A DNA stretch of 7,798 bases. It comes from TC-15 sp034437275 (GTDB taxonomy: Bacteria; Chloroflexota; Anaerolineae; Aggregatilineales; Aggregatilineaceae). Numbering within the stretch: the first letter of the stretch is position 1; each line of letters begins with the position of its first letter. The position numbers were made by a program, and so were the translations under genes. Shown one piece after another: positions 1 to 6,846 of the stretch. A model generated the notes under the pieces. It was not told the origin of the DNA, did no database searches, and was given only the letters and a program-made list of their open reading frames with translations. Where the stretch lies: the NCBI GenBank assembly GCA_034437275.1, contig DAOTUD010000161.1:1-7798 (forward strand), given 5' to 3'.

Positions 1-1
1 C

Positions 2-697
2 CAGCCGATCCTGGTCGGCCACCACAGCGAACAGCGCGACCGCAACTACCGCCAGCGCATCGAGAACACACACCGCAAAGCCTACGAAACCGGCCAACAG
101 GCCAAGCGCCAGGCGCACAAGGCCGAAGCGGCGGCCAGCAACACGGCCATCAGCAGCGACGACCCGCTGGCGGTGGTCAAGCTGCTGGAGAAGATCGCGG
201 CGGCGGAGCAGGAGCAGGCGCGGATGCGCGCGGCCAACAAGATCATCCACAAGCACGGCGACAATGATCTGCCGGCCATCATGGAGTTGCAGGAGCTCGG
301 CTTCACGCGCCAGCAGGCACGCGAACTGTGGAAGCCAGACTTCGCCCGCCGGCGCGGGTTCCCGCCCTACGCGCTGCGCAACAACAACGCCAACATCCGG
401 CGCATGAAGCAGCGCGTGGATGAGCTGCGTGCCCAGGCGGCCCAGCGTGGCCCCGACGAAGAAGAGGAAGTCCTGCCGGGCGTGACGGTCGTGCGCAGCA
501 CCGAGGACAACCGGCTGCGGCTGGTCTTCGATGGCAAGCCGCCCGCCGCCATCCGCGACATTTTGAAAGCCAACGGCTGGCGCTGGTCACGGGCCAACCT
601 GGCCTGGCAGCGTCACCTGAATGCCAATTCTGAAGCAGCGCTCGCGCGTACACTGGACGCGATTCGGCGTGCACGCGGTGACGACACAGACGAGTAA
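2..697 (+). CDS. DUF3560-family protein, 5'-truncated by window edge
   Basis: The frame is open from base 2 to the TAA at 695-697, giving 231 visible residues; the true start lies upstream. The visible protein begins QPILVGHHSEQRDRNYRQRIE and has the marks I associate with DUF3560: the early GHHSE motif, the Ala/Glu-rich helix ending in NTAISSDDP, then GFPPYALRNNNANIRRMK, and a C-terminal block (LVFDGKPPAAIRDILKANGW, WSRANLAWQRHLN). The biochemical function of the family is unknown. Members are frequent on plasmids, phages and integrative elements, which suggests that this window is accessory DNA. A GTG at 173 could serve as a start, but the conserved N-terminal motifs lie upstream of it, so it is internal. 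The middle is charged and helical, possibly a coiled coil. The next gene follows 78 bases later on the same strand behind a hairpin. Confidence 0.85.
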   Translation, partial: QPILVGHHSEQRDRNYRQRIENTHRKAYETGQQAKRQAHKAEAAASNTAISSDDPLAVVKLLEKIAAAEQEQARMRAANKIIHKHGDNDLPAIMELQELGFTRQQARELWKPDFARRRGFPPYALRNNNANIRRMKQRVDELRAQAAQRGPDEEEEVLPGVTVVRSTEDNRLRLVFDGKPPAAIRDILKANGWRWSRANLAWQRHLNANSEAALARTLDAIRRARGDDTDE

Positions 698-714
698 CCT
701 TCTAAAACGAAGCG

Positions 715-752
715 GTGGAGGGCCTGTCCCCGCCAAGAGATACGCCCTCCAC
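715..752 (+). promoter_or_regulatory. Intergenic hairpin between DUF3560 gene and the next small gene
   Basis: GTGGAGGGC (715-723) is perfectly complementary to GCCCTCCAC (744-752), a 9-bp stem with a 20-nt loop. No T-run follows, so it does not look like a standard intrinsic terminator. It ends 24 bases before the TTG start at 776. It may protect or process the transcript, or control translation of the next gene. It resembles in position and size the second hairpins at 6734-6766 and 7243-7273, but the sequences are not clearly homologous. Confidence 0.5.
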
Positions 753-775
753 CTGAACCCATAAAGGGGTGAAGC

Positions 776-1021
776 TTGACCATAATACCCGGAGTCATTC
801 CAGAAGACAATCTGCCGATCATTGTAGTGGACAAGGGCCACTGCATCGTGGCCCGCTACCGCCAGGTGGCCGCGTATAAATACGAAGTCGAGCGGGCGGC
901 CAACTGGCCGGCGCTGGAAAACGACGCCTGCGCAGCGGTCGAGGCGCAGGTCGGGGCCATCACCGAGGATGGGCACTTCCCGTGCCCGCCAGCGCTGGCC
1001 GCGCGGGCCGTGTGGCCGTAG
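776..1021 (+). CDS. Small hypothetical protein (81 aa), TTG start
   Basis: I do not recognise this protein. The start is the TTG at 776, because an in-frame TGA lies at 770-772 and the sequence AAAGGGG sits about 6 bases upstream as a plausible ribosome binding site. The product begins MTIIPGVIPEDNLPIIVV, continues with an Ala/Glu-rich stretch (VERAANWPALENDACAAVEA), and ends ALAARAVWP. It has three cysteines but no metal-binding pattern, signal peptide or membrane segment that I can see. It is tail to tail with the minus-strand CHAT gene, with only 9 bases between the two stop codons and no visible terminator, so read-through in either direction would produce antisense RNA. The coding status is reasonable but not certain given the rare start codon. 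Confidence 0.55.
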   Translation: MTIIPGVIPEDNLPIIVVDKGHCIVARYRQVAAYKYEVERAANWPALENDACAAVEAQVGAITEDGHFPCPPALAARAVWP

Positions 1022-1030
1022 AAAGCACCA

Positions 1031-3130
1031 CTACAGCCCATTGTACGTGAACGCCGCCCAGTAAAACGGATGCGAATACGGCTTATCGTCCGGCTCGAAC
1101 CGCTGGATGATCGCCGTGAACGCATCCGCAGCGTCTTCCTGGCTCAGGCGCGGATGCAGATATGCCTGGAAATACGCGCCGATATCCTTCGCCGTCGCCT
1201 CGCGCAGCCAGAACTGCGCCTCACGCAGCGCCTGGGCCGGCTCCATCGACTGCTCCAGCATGTTCCTGTACATGCGCTCCATGAGCAGCGCCGTGCTGCG
1301 ATCCTCGACCGTCCACAGGCTGCTGACCACCGCCGACGCCCCGGCCTGCATGAATCCGGCGGGCAGCCCCAGGAACTCATCCGGCGCATCGCGGAAATCG
1401 ACGATGCCCGTCTCACAGGCCGAGAGTACGACCAACTGGACCTGATCCAGGTCGAGGTGGGCCATGATCTCCGGCAGTGGCAGGGCTTCATCGTTCCCCA
1501 GGTAGAGCGCGGACGCGAACGCATTTCCGCCCCAACCGAAGCCGCCATGACACGCCAGGTGCAGGTAGGCTTTGCCTGCCGCGCCCGCCCCGACCGCTTC
1601 GACCGACGCCGCCGCATCCAGCAGGGGATCGGCAGTCAACAACTCGGCGATGCTCTCTGCTTCGGCGCGAGTGTTGGGCAGGTCGTTCATCTGGTCATAG
1701 TCGCTCACCCCGGCGACGAGCGCGCCCGTCCCGACCGAGGTTTTCCGCCTGGCGTTCGACAGCGCGACCATCGACGGCGTGTAGGTGATCGTGTAGTCGT
1801 CGATGAGGTAACGTCGCTCCCCATCCACCTCGCGCCAGGCCGCGTGCAGCGGCAGCAGGTTGGTATCCCCCTGCGGCATGACCAGCACCCGCTGGACACC
1901 GAACGCCTGCAACCTGGTGTGAATTTCGCCGACAACGGCATCCCACAGGCGGCGGGTCACGTCTTCGATGCCGTCGAACAGGAGTTGGACACCCGCCTGG
2001 CCGAAGCGATAATCCACGTAATAGCGCAGCCAGCCAGGGGCATCATCCGCTTCGCGCGTAATCGCTTGCAGATCATCCAGCGTGAAATCATCCAGCATGA
2101 TGACATGCTCAGCCGTGACACGCGACGTACCGCCCGGCACGACGAAGACCGCGCTCCCTTCCGACGTGAACAGCGGTGCGACCAGTGCCCCATCCGCTGG
2201 GATGAGCGCGAGCAGGTCGTCCAGCGGCAGGCCTTCCGGCATAAAGCCGGGATATGTATCACGCAATTCGTCGATCAGGTCGCGCAGAGCGGCGCGTGCC
2301 TCGCCCAACTCGCGGCTGATCTCACGTTCATTGCGGCGGGCGGGATGGTCAGCTGGCAGACGGTACTCGTATTCCAGGTCGCTGATGCGCTCGCGCAGTG
2401 CGCCAAGCTGGTCGCGTTCCTCGCTGTCGAGCTGAGCCAGGTTGGCATCACCCAGCGACTGCGCCTCAGCCAGCAGCCGCGCTTTGCCGGCTTCGAGCTG
2501 GACCAGCGCGTCGCCAGGTTTCTCCAATTGCAGGGTGCTGTAGGCCGCCCGCACGTACAAGGGCCCGGTTTGTTTGATAGCGTCCAGCCGCCCGGCATCG
2601 CCAATGGCAGCGGCGAAGATATCGTCCCCAACGGCGATGGCGTCTTGCGCGGTTTGATAAGCTTCTGACCAGCGTCGCTCACTGAAGTAGAGCAGCACAA
2701 GATTTTTGAGCGTATCCCGGTGTTCAATGGGAAACGCCTGGCGGGTATAAACCTCCAGCGCCTGCTGGTAGTGGTGGATGGCCTGCTCCAGGTTCTCACG
2801 CCGACTGCCCGCAATCCGATTTCGATACGCATTCGCCAGGTTGTTCTGGGTCATCGCCCACTCGGCTGGAAACGCCTGGCGGGTTCTCACCTCCAGCGCC
2901 TGCTGGTAGTGGTGGATGGCCTGCTCCAGGTTCTCACGCCGACTGCCCGCAATCCGATTTCGATACGCATTCGCCAGGTTGTTCTGGGTGGCAGCCCAAT
3001 CGGCTGGAAACGCCTGGCGGGTATAAACCTCCAGCGCCTGCTGGTAGTGGTGGATGGCCTGCTCCAGGTTCTCACGCCGACTGCCCGCAATCCGATCCCA
3101 GTACGCATTCGCCAGGTTGTGCTGGGTCAT
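1031..3130 (-). pseudogene. TPR-CHAT caspase-like protease, C-terminal part (downstream of frameshift)
   Basis: This is the 3' portion of a CHAT (caspase HetF associated with TPRs) gene, 699 codons after the first ATG in this frame. Residues 4-141 are TPR units 8-10, each 46 residues (NNLANAYRNRIAGSRRENLE type). Residues 142-310 are helical and end in a charged coiled-coil-like stretch. Residues from about 310 to 699 are the CHAT domain: ALIPADGALVAPLF, TPSMVALSNAR, LPNTRAEAESIAELL, the catalytic His motif YLHLACHGGF (His codon 1547-1549), the catalytic Cys motif VVLSACETGI (Cys codon 1415-1417), and the terminal PFYWAAFTYNGL. Family knowledge: CHAT domains are clan CD cysteine peptidases, and in Craspase a TPR-CHAT cuts a partner protein. 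The ATG at 3130 overlaps the TGA of the upstream fragment as ATGA, so reinitiation is conceivable, but no good ribosome binding site precedes it. It is most simply the continuation of 3127-4866. Confidence 0.88.
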
Positions 3131-4086
3131 CGCCCAATCGGCTGGAAACGCCTGGCGGGTATAACCTCCAGCGCCTGCTGGTAGTGGTGGATGGCCTGCT
3201 CCAGGTTCTCACGGCGCGCCCCCGCGATGCGATTCACGTACGCCGTCGCCAGATTGTTCTGGGTAGCAGCCCATCGTTCCGGGTCCGCCTGGCGGGTATA
3301 CACTTGAAGCGCCTGGCGGTAGTGGTGGATGGCCTGCTCCAGGTTCTCACCCCGCGCCCCCGCGATGCGATCCACGTACGCAGTCGCCAGGTTGTGCTGG
3401 GTCATCGCCCAATCGGCAGGGAGCGCCTGGCGGGTTCTCACCTCCAGCGCCTGGCGGTAGTGGTGGATCGCCTGCTCGATGTTCTCGCGGCGCGTCCCCG
3501 CAATGCGAGAATAATATGCTGTCGCCAGATTGTTCCGGGTTGCCGCCCATCGTTCCGGGTCGGCCTGGCGGGTATACACTTCAAGCACCTGCCGATAATG
3601 GTGGATGGCCTGCTCGATGTTCTCACGGCGTGCCCCCACGATGCGATTGCTATACGCAGCCGCTAGGTTGTTCTGCGTTCCTGCCCACTCCACGGGAAAC
3701 GACCGGCAGGTATACACCTCCAGCGCCTGCTGGTAGTGGTGGATCGCCTGCTCGATGTTCTCACGCCGACTGCCCGCAATCCGATCGGAATACGCAGTCG
3801 CCAGGTTGTTCTGGGTCATCGCCCACTCGGCTGGAAACGCCTGGCGGGTATAAACCTCCAGCGCCTGCTGGTAGTGGTGGATGGCCTGCTCCAGGTTCTC
3901 ACGCCGACTGCCCGCAATCCGATCGGAATACGCATTCGCCAGGTTGTGCTGGGTCATCGCCCAATCGGCTGGAAACGCCTGGCGGGTTCTCACCTCCAGC
4001 GCCTGCTGGTAGTGGTGGATGGCCTGCTCCAGGTTGTCTTTTCGGTCTCCAAGTGGATTCTGTGCCAGGCTGTTGGCAAGCTCATT
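2708..4086 (-). repeat. Tandem array of ten 138-bp TPR-coding units
   Basis: Ten consecutive 46-residue units fill exactly 1379 bases, which is 10 x 138 minus the one missing base. Each unit has the pattern xNLAxAYxxRIxGxRxExxE, QAIHHYxQxLxVxTRQ, then xxPxxWAxTx. Units 2, 8, 9 and 10 are nearly identical even at silent positions, for example the plus-strand stretches at 2742-2860, 2880-2998 and 3018-3136. Units 3-7 are more diverged (ADPERWAATR, RSFPVEWAGT). Such homogeneity indicates recent duplication or gene conversion. The array is a likely site of copy-number variation and of assembly collapse. Confidence 0.95.
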
Positions 4087-4866
4087 TTGTAATGTCGCCC
4101 AAAGCTGTTCATTGCCTTCTTTGGGCAGTAAATCAAGGGCTTGTCGACATAAGTCCACCCGGTGCTGCATGTCGCGCGCATCGCGGGCTGGCTGGCTCAG
4201 TTCCTGCAGGATGGCTTGCAGGTCATCGGATACACCGCCACGCTGCTGCGGTTGGTTTTCCATCGCCTGCATCAGTTCGATGATCTGTTGATGCAGGTCT
4301 GGGTCTTCAGCTTTGATCTGCTCCATTTCGGCTTCGGGATCGTCGCTCTGAGCCAGCCGCTGCATGGCGGCCTGCAACTGCATCATGCGTTCATATGCTT
4401 CAGGGTCTTCGGCCTTCAATTCCTCCAGCACGGCCTGCATCTCCTCTTGTTGTTGTCGCTGGGCAGCTTGAGGATCATCGCTCAGGGCAATTGAGAGCAT
4501 TTGCCGCTGCACGCCGGGCAGGCCGTCTTGCACCCATGCATCCTGCCAGCGATCACCGAGATTTTGCTGCAACTGCTGCACCAGTCCCGCTGCCTGCTGT
4601 TGGTCTTGCTCCTGTGTGGTCTGCTCTGCCGGCGAGAAGAACAGCGGCGGCGTGTGGTTCGGCTGGAAGATGAGCAGAGGCGCATCTAGATCGCCTAGTT
4701 CATCCCCGGTATACGGGCTGACAACCGTGTGCAGTTCGCCCGCCCTCGCCTTTTCGATCAAGTCGGGGTGCTCGTCGCGGTCGATGATCAGCCAGACTTC
4801 AAACTCGAAGGGCTGGTTGGTCTGCGGACAGGTAAGCTGGGTTTTTTCTGAAAATGAATTCGGCAT
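3127..4866 (-). pseudogene. TPR-CHAT protein, N-terminal part (CpXC-like, Gln-rich and TPR regions), ends at frameshift
   Basis: This is the 5' portion, 579 codons, starting at the ATG at 4866 with AAGGA 6 bases upstream inside the end of the preceding gene. Residues 10-80 resemble the CpXC-type N-terminal domain often seen on TPR-CHAT proteins (LTCPQTNQPFEFEVW, ELHTVVSPYTGDE, APLLIFQPN, LFFSPAEQTT). The two CPxC zinc motifs have decayed to CPQT and SPYT. Residues 80-205 are Gln/Glu-rich helices. TPR units begin at residue 261. In the seventh unit the frame breaks: the sequence reads LEVIPARRFQPIGR and stops, where other units read LEVYTRQAFPADWAMTQ. The DNA has two As (plus strand, near 3163) where sibling units have three. 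Adding one base joins this frame to 1031-3130 as a 1278-residue protein with His1107 and Cys1151. The break may be a real mutation or an assembly error. Confidence 0.85.
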
Positions 4867-4868
4867 GG

Positions 4869-5705
4869 CTAATCCTTAACCGTGTATTTCTCGATAATGC
4901 GATAGGTGTCGCCGGTTTGCGCGATGCTCTTGATCTGCGCCAGCCTGCTCAGCGAGTGACGCAGTTGGGTGTCGTTCAAGGCGGGCAATCCGTACTTCTC
5001 GCGCTCGGCATTGGTTGCGGTCAGGATGGCGGCTTCGGTCAGGTCGCGCTCGCCGGCCTGGATCATGCCCCAGAACACGCTCGCCTCTTGCTCGGAAAGC
5101 TCGATTTTCATCGCGCCATGCAGGGCATTGACCGTCAACAGAATCCCGGCGGCAATCAGCAGCGGGTGCGGTTTGTCCAAAATGTCGAAGCCGGTCGTCA
5201 CGAAGCCGGCGGCAATCTGCGTGAAATCGCCCAGGTCCAGGCGCATGTTCTTGAGCTTGACGCTTTTGGCCTCGCCCACCGGCCCCTGATTGAACGTCAC
5301 TGTGCGCTGGCTCAGGTCGTCATCCGGCGCGGGGATTGTCGCCGGGTCGGCTTCCCACTCCAGCCGGGCGTAGGCAGCGGCGCTCAAGCCATCGACGGTG
5401 TCCGGATCAAAGCCCAGGCTGCTGGCAATGTCGCGCAGTGGGCCAGCGATATTCCGGCTGATGACCTCCTGCACCTGCATTTCGCCGGTGAGGCGCTGGT
5501 TCGCTGCTGTGTGCGGCCACAACAGGCTGCGGAGTTGTGTGGCCGCGAGTAGATTGTTCGGTTGGGCTTCAAGTTGGGCGATGTGCTCGTCAATTTGGGG
5601 GCGGAGCGTGCCCCACTCATCGCGCCCCACCAGATCGGGCAAATCATCATAGATGCGTTTGACTGCGGCCAGCGTATAATGCGGCGCGTTGTAGTTCTCC
5701 GTCAT
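4869..5705 (-). CDS. Conserved-looking CHAT-operon partner (278 aa) with probable C-terminal winged helix
   Basis: The ATG at 5705 is chosen because GGAGGGG lies just upstream; the frame stays open to 5867, but that extension is Arg/Ser-rich and runs into the divergent promoter repeat. The function is not recognised. Residues 10-115 are helical (YTLAAVKRIYDDLPDLVGRD, ATQLRSLLWPHTAANQRL). Residues 130-150 look like a linker. Residues 155-200 contain a hydrophobic run (HPLLIAAGILLTVNALHG) that could be a buried helix or one short membrane segment. Residues 222-270 (LTEAAILTATNAEREKYGLP, DTQLRHSLSRLAQIKSIAQT, then GDTYRIIEK) have the spacing of a winged helix-turn-helix. The stop TAG is 2 bases before the CHAT start, and the CHAT ribosome binding site is inside this gene, so the two are almost certainly co-translated. 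It may be a sensor, regulator or protease substrate for the CHAT protein; that is inference. Confidence 0.8.
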   Translation of the reverse strand: MTENYNAPHYTLAAVKRIYDDLPDLVGRDEWGTLRPQIDEHIAQLEAQPNNLLAATQLRSLLWPHTAANQRLTGEMQVQEVISRNIAGPLRDIASSLGFDPDTVDGLSAAAYARLEWEADPATIPAPDDDLSQRTVTFNQGPVGEAKSVKLKNMRLDLGDFTQIAAGFVTTGFDILDKPHPLLIAAGILLTVNALHGAMKIELSEQEASVFWGMIQAGERDLTEAAILTATNAEREKYGLPALNDTQLRHSLSRLAQIKSIAQTGDTYRIIEKYTVKD

Positions 5706-5744
5706 GTCCTTCCCCTCCAGAGATGCAGCAGTTTCACAGTGTTC

Positions 5745-5750
5745 ATTGTA
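5745..5750 (-). promoter_or_regulatory. Candidate -10 element for the CHAT operon
   Basis: On the minus strand the sequence reads GATTACAATG, giving TACAAT (5 of 6 to TATAAT) about 40 bases upstream of the ATG at 5705. Only a poor -35 (TTTCCT) lies 17 bases further upstream. The resulting leader would be about 30 bases and would include the GGAGGGG ribosome binding site. It is a weak call made from composition alone. Confidence 0.3.
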
Positions 5751-5853
5751 ATCAGAATTGCTATAACAGGAAAGCTGCCGGGCATTGAACGTCTGGGCTA
5801 AGCTCATGTTCCGGCTCAAACAACCCCTCACCCGCCGTAATCTGCCTCGTTTC

Positions 5854-5951
5854 CACCGGACCACCAAACTTTGGTGGCCACAGCATACGTATGATGTCGT
5901 ATGATGTAGTCAAGCTAGAGGGCGGATGCACCGCCCCGCGCACCAAAAGGA
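5854..5951 (+). promoter_or_regulatory. Leader repeat copy R1: palindromic operator, promoter, RBS
   Basis: The palindrome is CCACCAAA (5861-5868), centre C, TTTGGTGG (5870-5877). It overlaps or abuts a -35-like GCCACA (5877-5882). A 17-bp spacer leads to the -10 TATGAT (5900-5905). The spacer holds CGTATGATGT, repeated head to tail at 5888-5897 and 5898-5907, and the self-complementary CATACGTATG (5884-5893). A transcript would start near 5912. The copy ends with AAAAGGA as ribosome binding site for the gene at 5959. The sequence is shared with R2 (6205-6299) and R3 (6847-6945). It faces away from the CHAT operon, whose start codon is about 155 bases to the left. Confidence 0.75.
5920..5936 (+). 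other. 5'-UTR hairpin of leader R1
   Basis: GGGCGG (5920-5925) pairs with CCGCCC (5931-5936) around the loop ATGCA. It lies a few bases from the predicted transcript start and about 10 bases before the ribosome binding site. Equivalent hairpins with 5-nt loops are at 6268-6284, 6915-6929 and 7759-7779. Near-5' hairpins of this kind commonly protect mRNA from decay or tune translation. Confidence 0.6.
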
Positions 5952-5958
5952 ACAGATC

Positions 5959-6189
5959 ATGTTTGACACATACGAAAGCCTCGACCAGCTGAGCCAGCAG
6001 GAACGCGCCGCGCTGCGCCAGGTCAACGCCGACGCCATCACGCGCATCGAAGCCCTGCACCAGGAACTCACGCAGCTGAGCGACGACGCCGGGCTGAGCA
6101 ACGACACCACCGTCGACTACATTGCCGGCTACCTGCAGCTCGCGCTGGAGCACGCCAAACGCCTGCGCTACCGCCTGGAGCACGAGTAA
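5959..6189 (+). CDS. Small helical hypothetical protein (76 aa), first leader cassette
   Basis: I do not recognise this protein. The start is the ATG at 5959, preceded by AAAAGGA with about 7 bases spacing. An in-frame ATG at 5926 lies in the leader hairpin loop and is rejected because the other leader copies do not keep it in frame. The product is short, acidic and almost wholly helical: MFDTYESLDQLSQQERAALR, then QVNADAITRIEALHQELTQL, then DYIAGYLQLALEHAKRLRYR. Heptad-like Leu spacing suggests an antiparallel helical hairpin or small coiled coil. There is no signal peptide or Cys. It has its own promoter (R1), and the next leader (R2) starts 15 bases after its stop, so it is a single-gene transcription unit. 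A role as a small binding or adaptor protein is possible, but nothing fixes it. Confidence 0.7.
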   Translation: MFDTYESLDQLSQQERAALRQVNADAITRIEALHQELTQLSDDAGLSNDTTVDYIAGYLQLALEHAKRLRYRLEHE

Positions 6190-6204
6190 CGCGCCCGGAC
6201 TCAA

Positions 6205-6299
6205 GTGACCACCAATAATTGGTGGTCACAGCATACGTATCGTGTCGTATGATGTAGTCAAGCTAGAGGGCGGATGCACCGCCCCACGAAGCAAAAGGA
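6205..6299 (+). promoter_or_regulatory. Leader repeat copy R2: 25-bp palindromic operator, promoter, RBS
   Basis: This copy has the longest palindrome: GTGACCACCAAT (6205-6216), centre A at 6217, ATTGGTGGTCAC (6218-6229), with 12 perfect base pairs per arm. The -35-like GTCACA (6225-6230) is inside the right arm, and 17 bases later is the -10 TATGAT (6248-6253). The upstream 10-bp repeat unit is changed to CGTATCGTGT. AAAAGGAG near 6293-6300 is the ribosome binding site for the gene at 6308. A protein bound to the palindrome would cover the -35, which points to repression. Confidence 0.8.
6268..6284 (+). other. 5'-UTR hairpin of leader R2
   Basis: GGGCGG (6268-6273) and CCGCCC (6279-6284) pair around ATGCA, identical to the R1 hairpin. 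The distance from the loop to the start codon differs by one base from R1 (34 against 33), so the element is not a shared coding sequence. Confidence 0.6.
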
Positions 6300-6307
6300 G
6301 CAGAATC

Positions 6308-6706
6308 ATGAAGAACTACCCGAATCTCCGCGACCGCGCCGACCTGTTTTACCGCTTCGACGATGGCCGGGTGACCATCGACCGCCCGCACCGGGCGCGC
6401 CGCGACGACCGCACCGGCAGCACCGACCGCACCTACGACCCGACGCCGGCCAGCCGCGCGCGCGTCGAGATGCTGGTCTACGGCTGCGAATGGCCTCACC
6501 GCCAGTACAAGTCTAACGGCTGGGTCGGGCTGCGACACGGTCCGACGCCGCACCTGGACCAGTACAACCCCGACACGCTGCGCACCCGGCAGCACCTGCG
6601 CCGGCTGGACGAGGCGCAGGACGCGCTGGATCAGGCCTACCGCCTGGTGAAAGACGCGCTGCGCGAGATCGAGGACCTGCGCGACGAGCTGAAGGATCGC
6701 GCATAG
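6308..6706 (+). CDS. Hypothetical protein (132 aa) with C-terminal helix motif, second leader cassette
   Basis: I do not recognise this protein. The start ATG at 6308 follows AAAAGGAG by about 8 bases. The frame is open further upstream through the promoter repeat, but that part is the shared leader and is not coding. Residues 1-50 are rich in Arg and Asp (DGRVTIDRPHRARRDDRTGS), suggesting a basic, perhaps flexible segment. Residues 51-90 contain aromatic and Gly residues (VEMLVYGCEWPHRQY, NGWVGLRHGP). Residues 93-132 form a charged helix (RRLDEAQDALDQAYRLVKDA, then LREIEDLRDELKDRA) likely to make a coiled coil. The core of that helix matches the N-terminal helix of the next cassette protein (LLEDARESIDQAIRLIKDAI). 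The gene is transcribed from R2 and is followed at once by the A-tract and the double hairpin. Confidence 0.72.
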   Translation: MKNYPNLRDRADLFYRFDDGRVTIDRPHRARRDDRTGSTDRTYDPTPASRARVEMLVYGCEWPHRQYKSNGWVGLRHGPTPHLDQYNPDTLRTRQHLRRLDEAQDALDQAYRLVKDALREIEDLRDELKDRA

Positions 6707-6766
6707 AAAAAGCCGCCCCCTGGGGAGCGGCCCGGCGGTGGGGACAGTATCGGAGGCCCCGCCGCC
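6707..6766 (+). other. A-tract plus double hairpin after the second cassette gene
   Basis: Directly after the TAG come five As, then hairpin H1: GCCGC (6712-6716) with GCGGC (6727-6731), a bulged A at 6726 and two more C-G pairs inside. Hairpin H2 pairs GGCGGTGGGG (6734-6743) with CCCCGCCGCC (6757-6766), 10 pairs with one G-U, around a 13-nt loop. The same arrangement recurs at 7215-7273. Read on the minus strand, H1 followed by TTTTT is a good intrinsic terminator; on the plus strand no T-run follows. It may end antisense transcription, or form the 3' end of the upstream mRNA. Confidence 0.6.
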
Positions 6767-6846
6767 TGGACATAGTATCGCCTATCGCACGATTTCGTGC
6801 AAACCGCGCACGCGCCGCCCGATTTCACCGAGGGCCGACCGGGCGT
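6767..6846. other. Remaining spacer between second and third cassettes, with 14-bp palindrome
   Basis: This is the rest of a gap of about 250 bases between two genes. I see no gene in it. It holds the palindrome GCACGATTTCGTGC (6787-6800, 6-bp arms around TT). The identical 14-mer recurs at 7647-7660 inside the last gene. The heptamer AGTATCG appears both in the H2 loop (6747-6753) and just after H2 (6774-6780). Confidence 0.4.

Noticed and set aside
173..175. GTG at 173 as the start of the DUF3560 gene
   Set aside because: The same frame is open to the window edge and encodes the conserved GHHSE and SSDDP motifs upstream of this codon.
1070..2668. Long plus-strand open frame (532 codons) across the CHAT gene
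   Set aside because: It is antisense to the CHAT domain, which has clear catalytic motifs and a typical C-terminus on the minus strand. The plus translation is Arg/Gln-rich and resembles no family.
3155..3170. Programmed ribosomal frameshift at the CHAT break
   Set aside because: The coding strand reads GAGGTTATACCC, with no slippery heptamer, and sibling units have one more base at the same spot.
2708..4086. The 138-bp periodic sequence as a CRISPR array or non-coding satellite
   Set aside because: The units are contiguous, in frame and encode TPR helices; there are no spacers.
5706..5867. N-terminal extension of the 278-residue protein to an ATG at 5867
   Set aside because: The extension is Arg/Ser-rich, enters the R1 palindrome, and lacks a ribosome binding site, while the ATG at 5705 follows GGAGGGG.
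5926..5928. ATG in the R1 hairpin loop as the start of the 76-residue protein
   Set aside because: The loop ATG is out of frame with its gene in R2 and is ATA in R3. The ATG at 5959 has the ribosome binding site.
6242..6307. The leader repeats as shared coding sequence (SYDVVK-like translations)
   Set aside because: The distance from the repeat to the start codon is 33, 34 and 36 bases in the three copies, so the reading frame is not kept; the conserved features are DNA and RNA elements.
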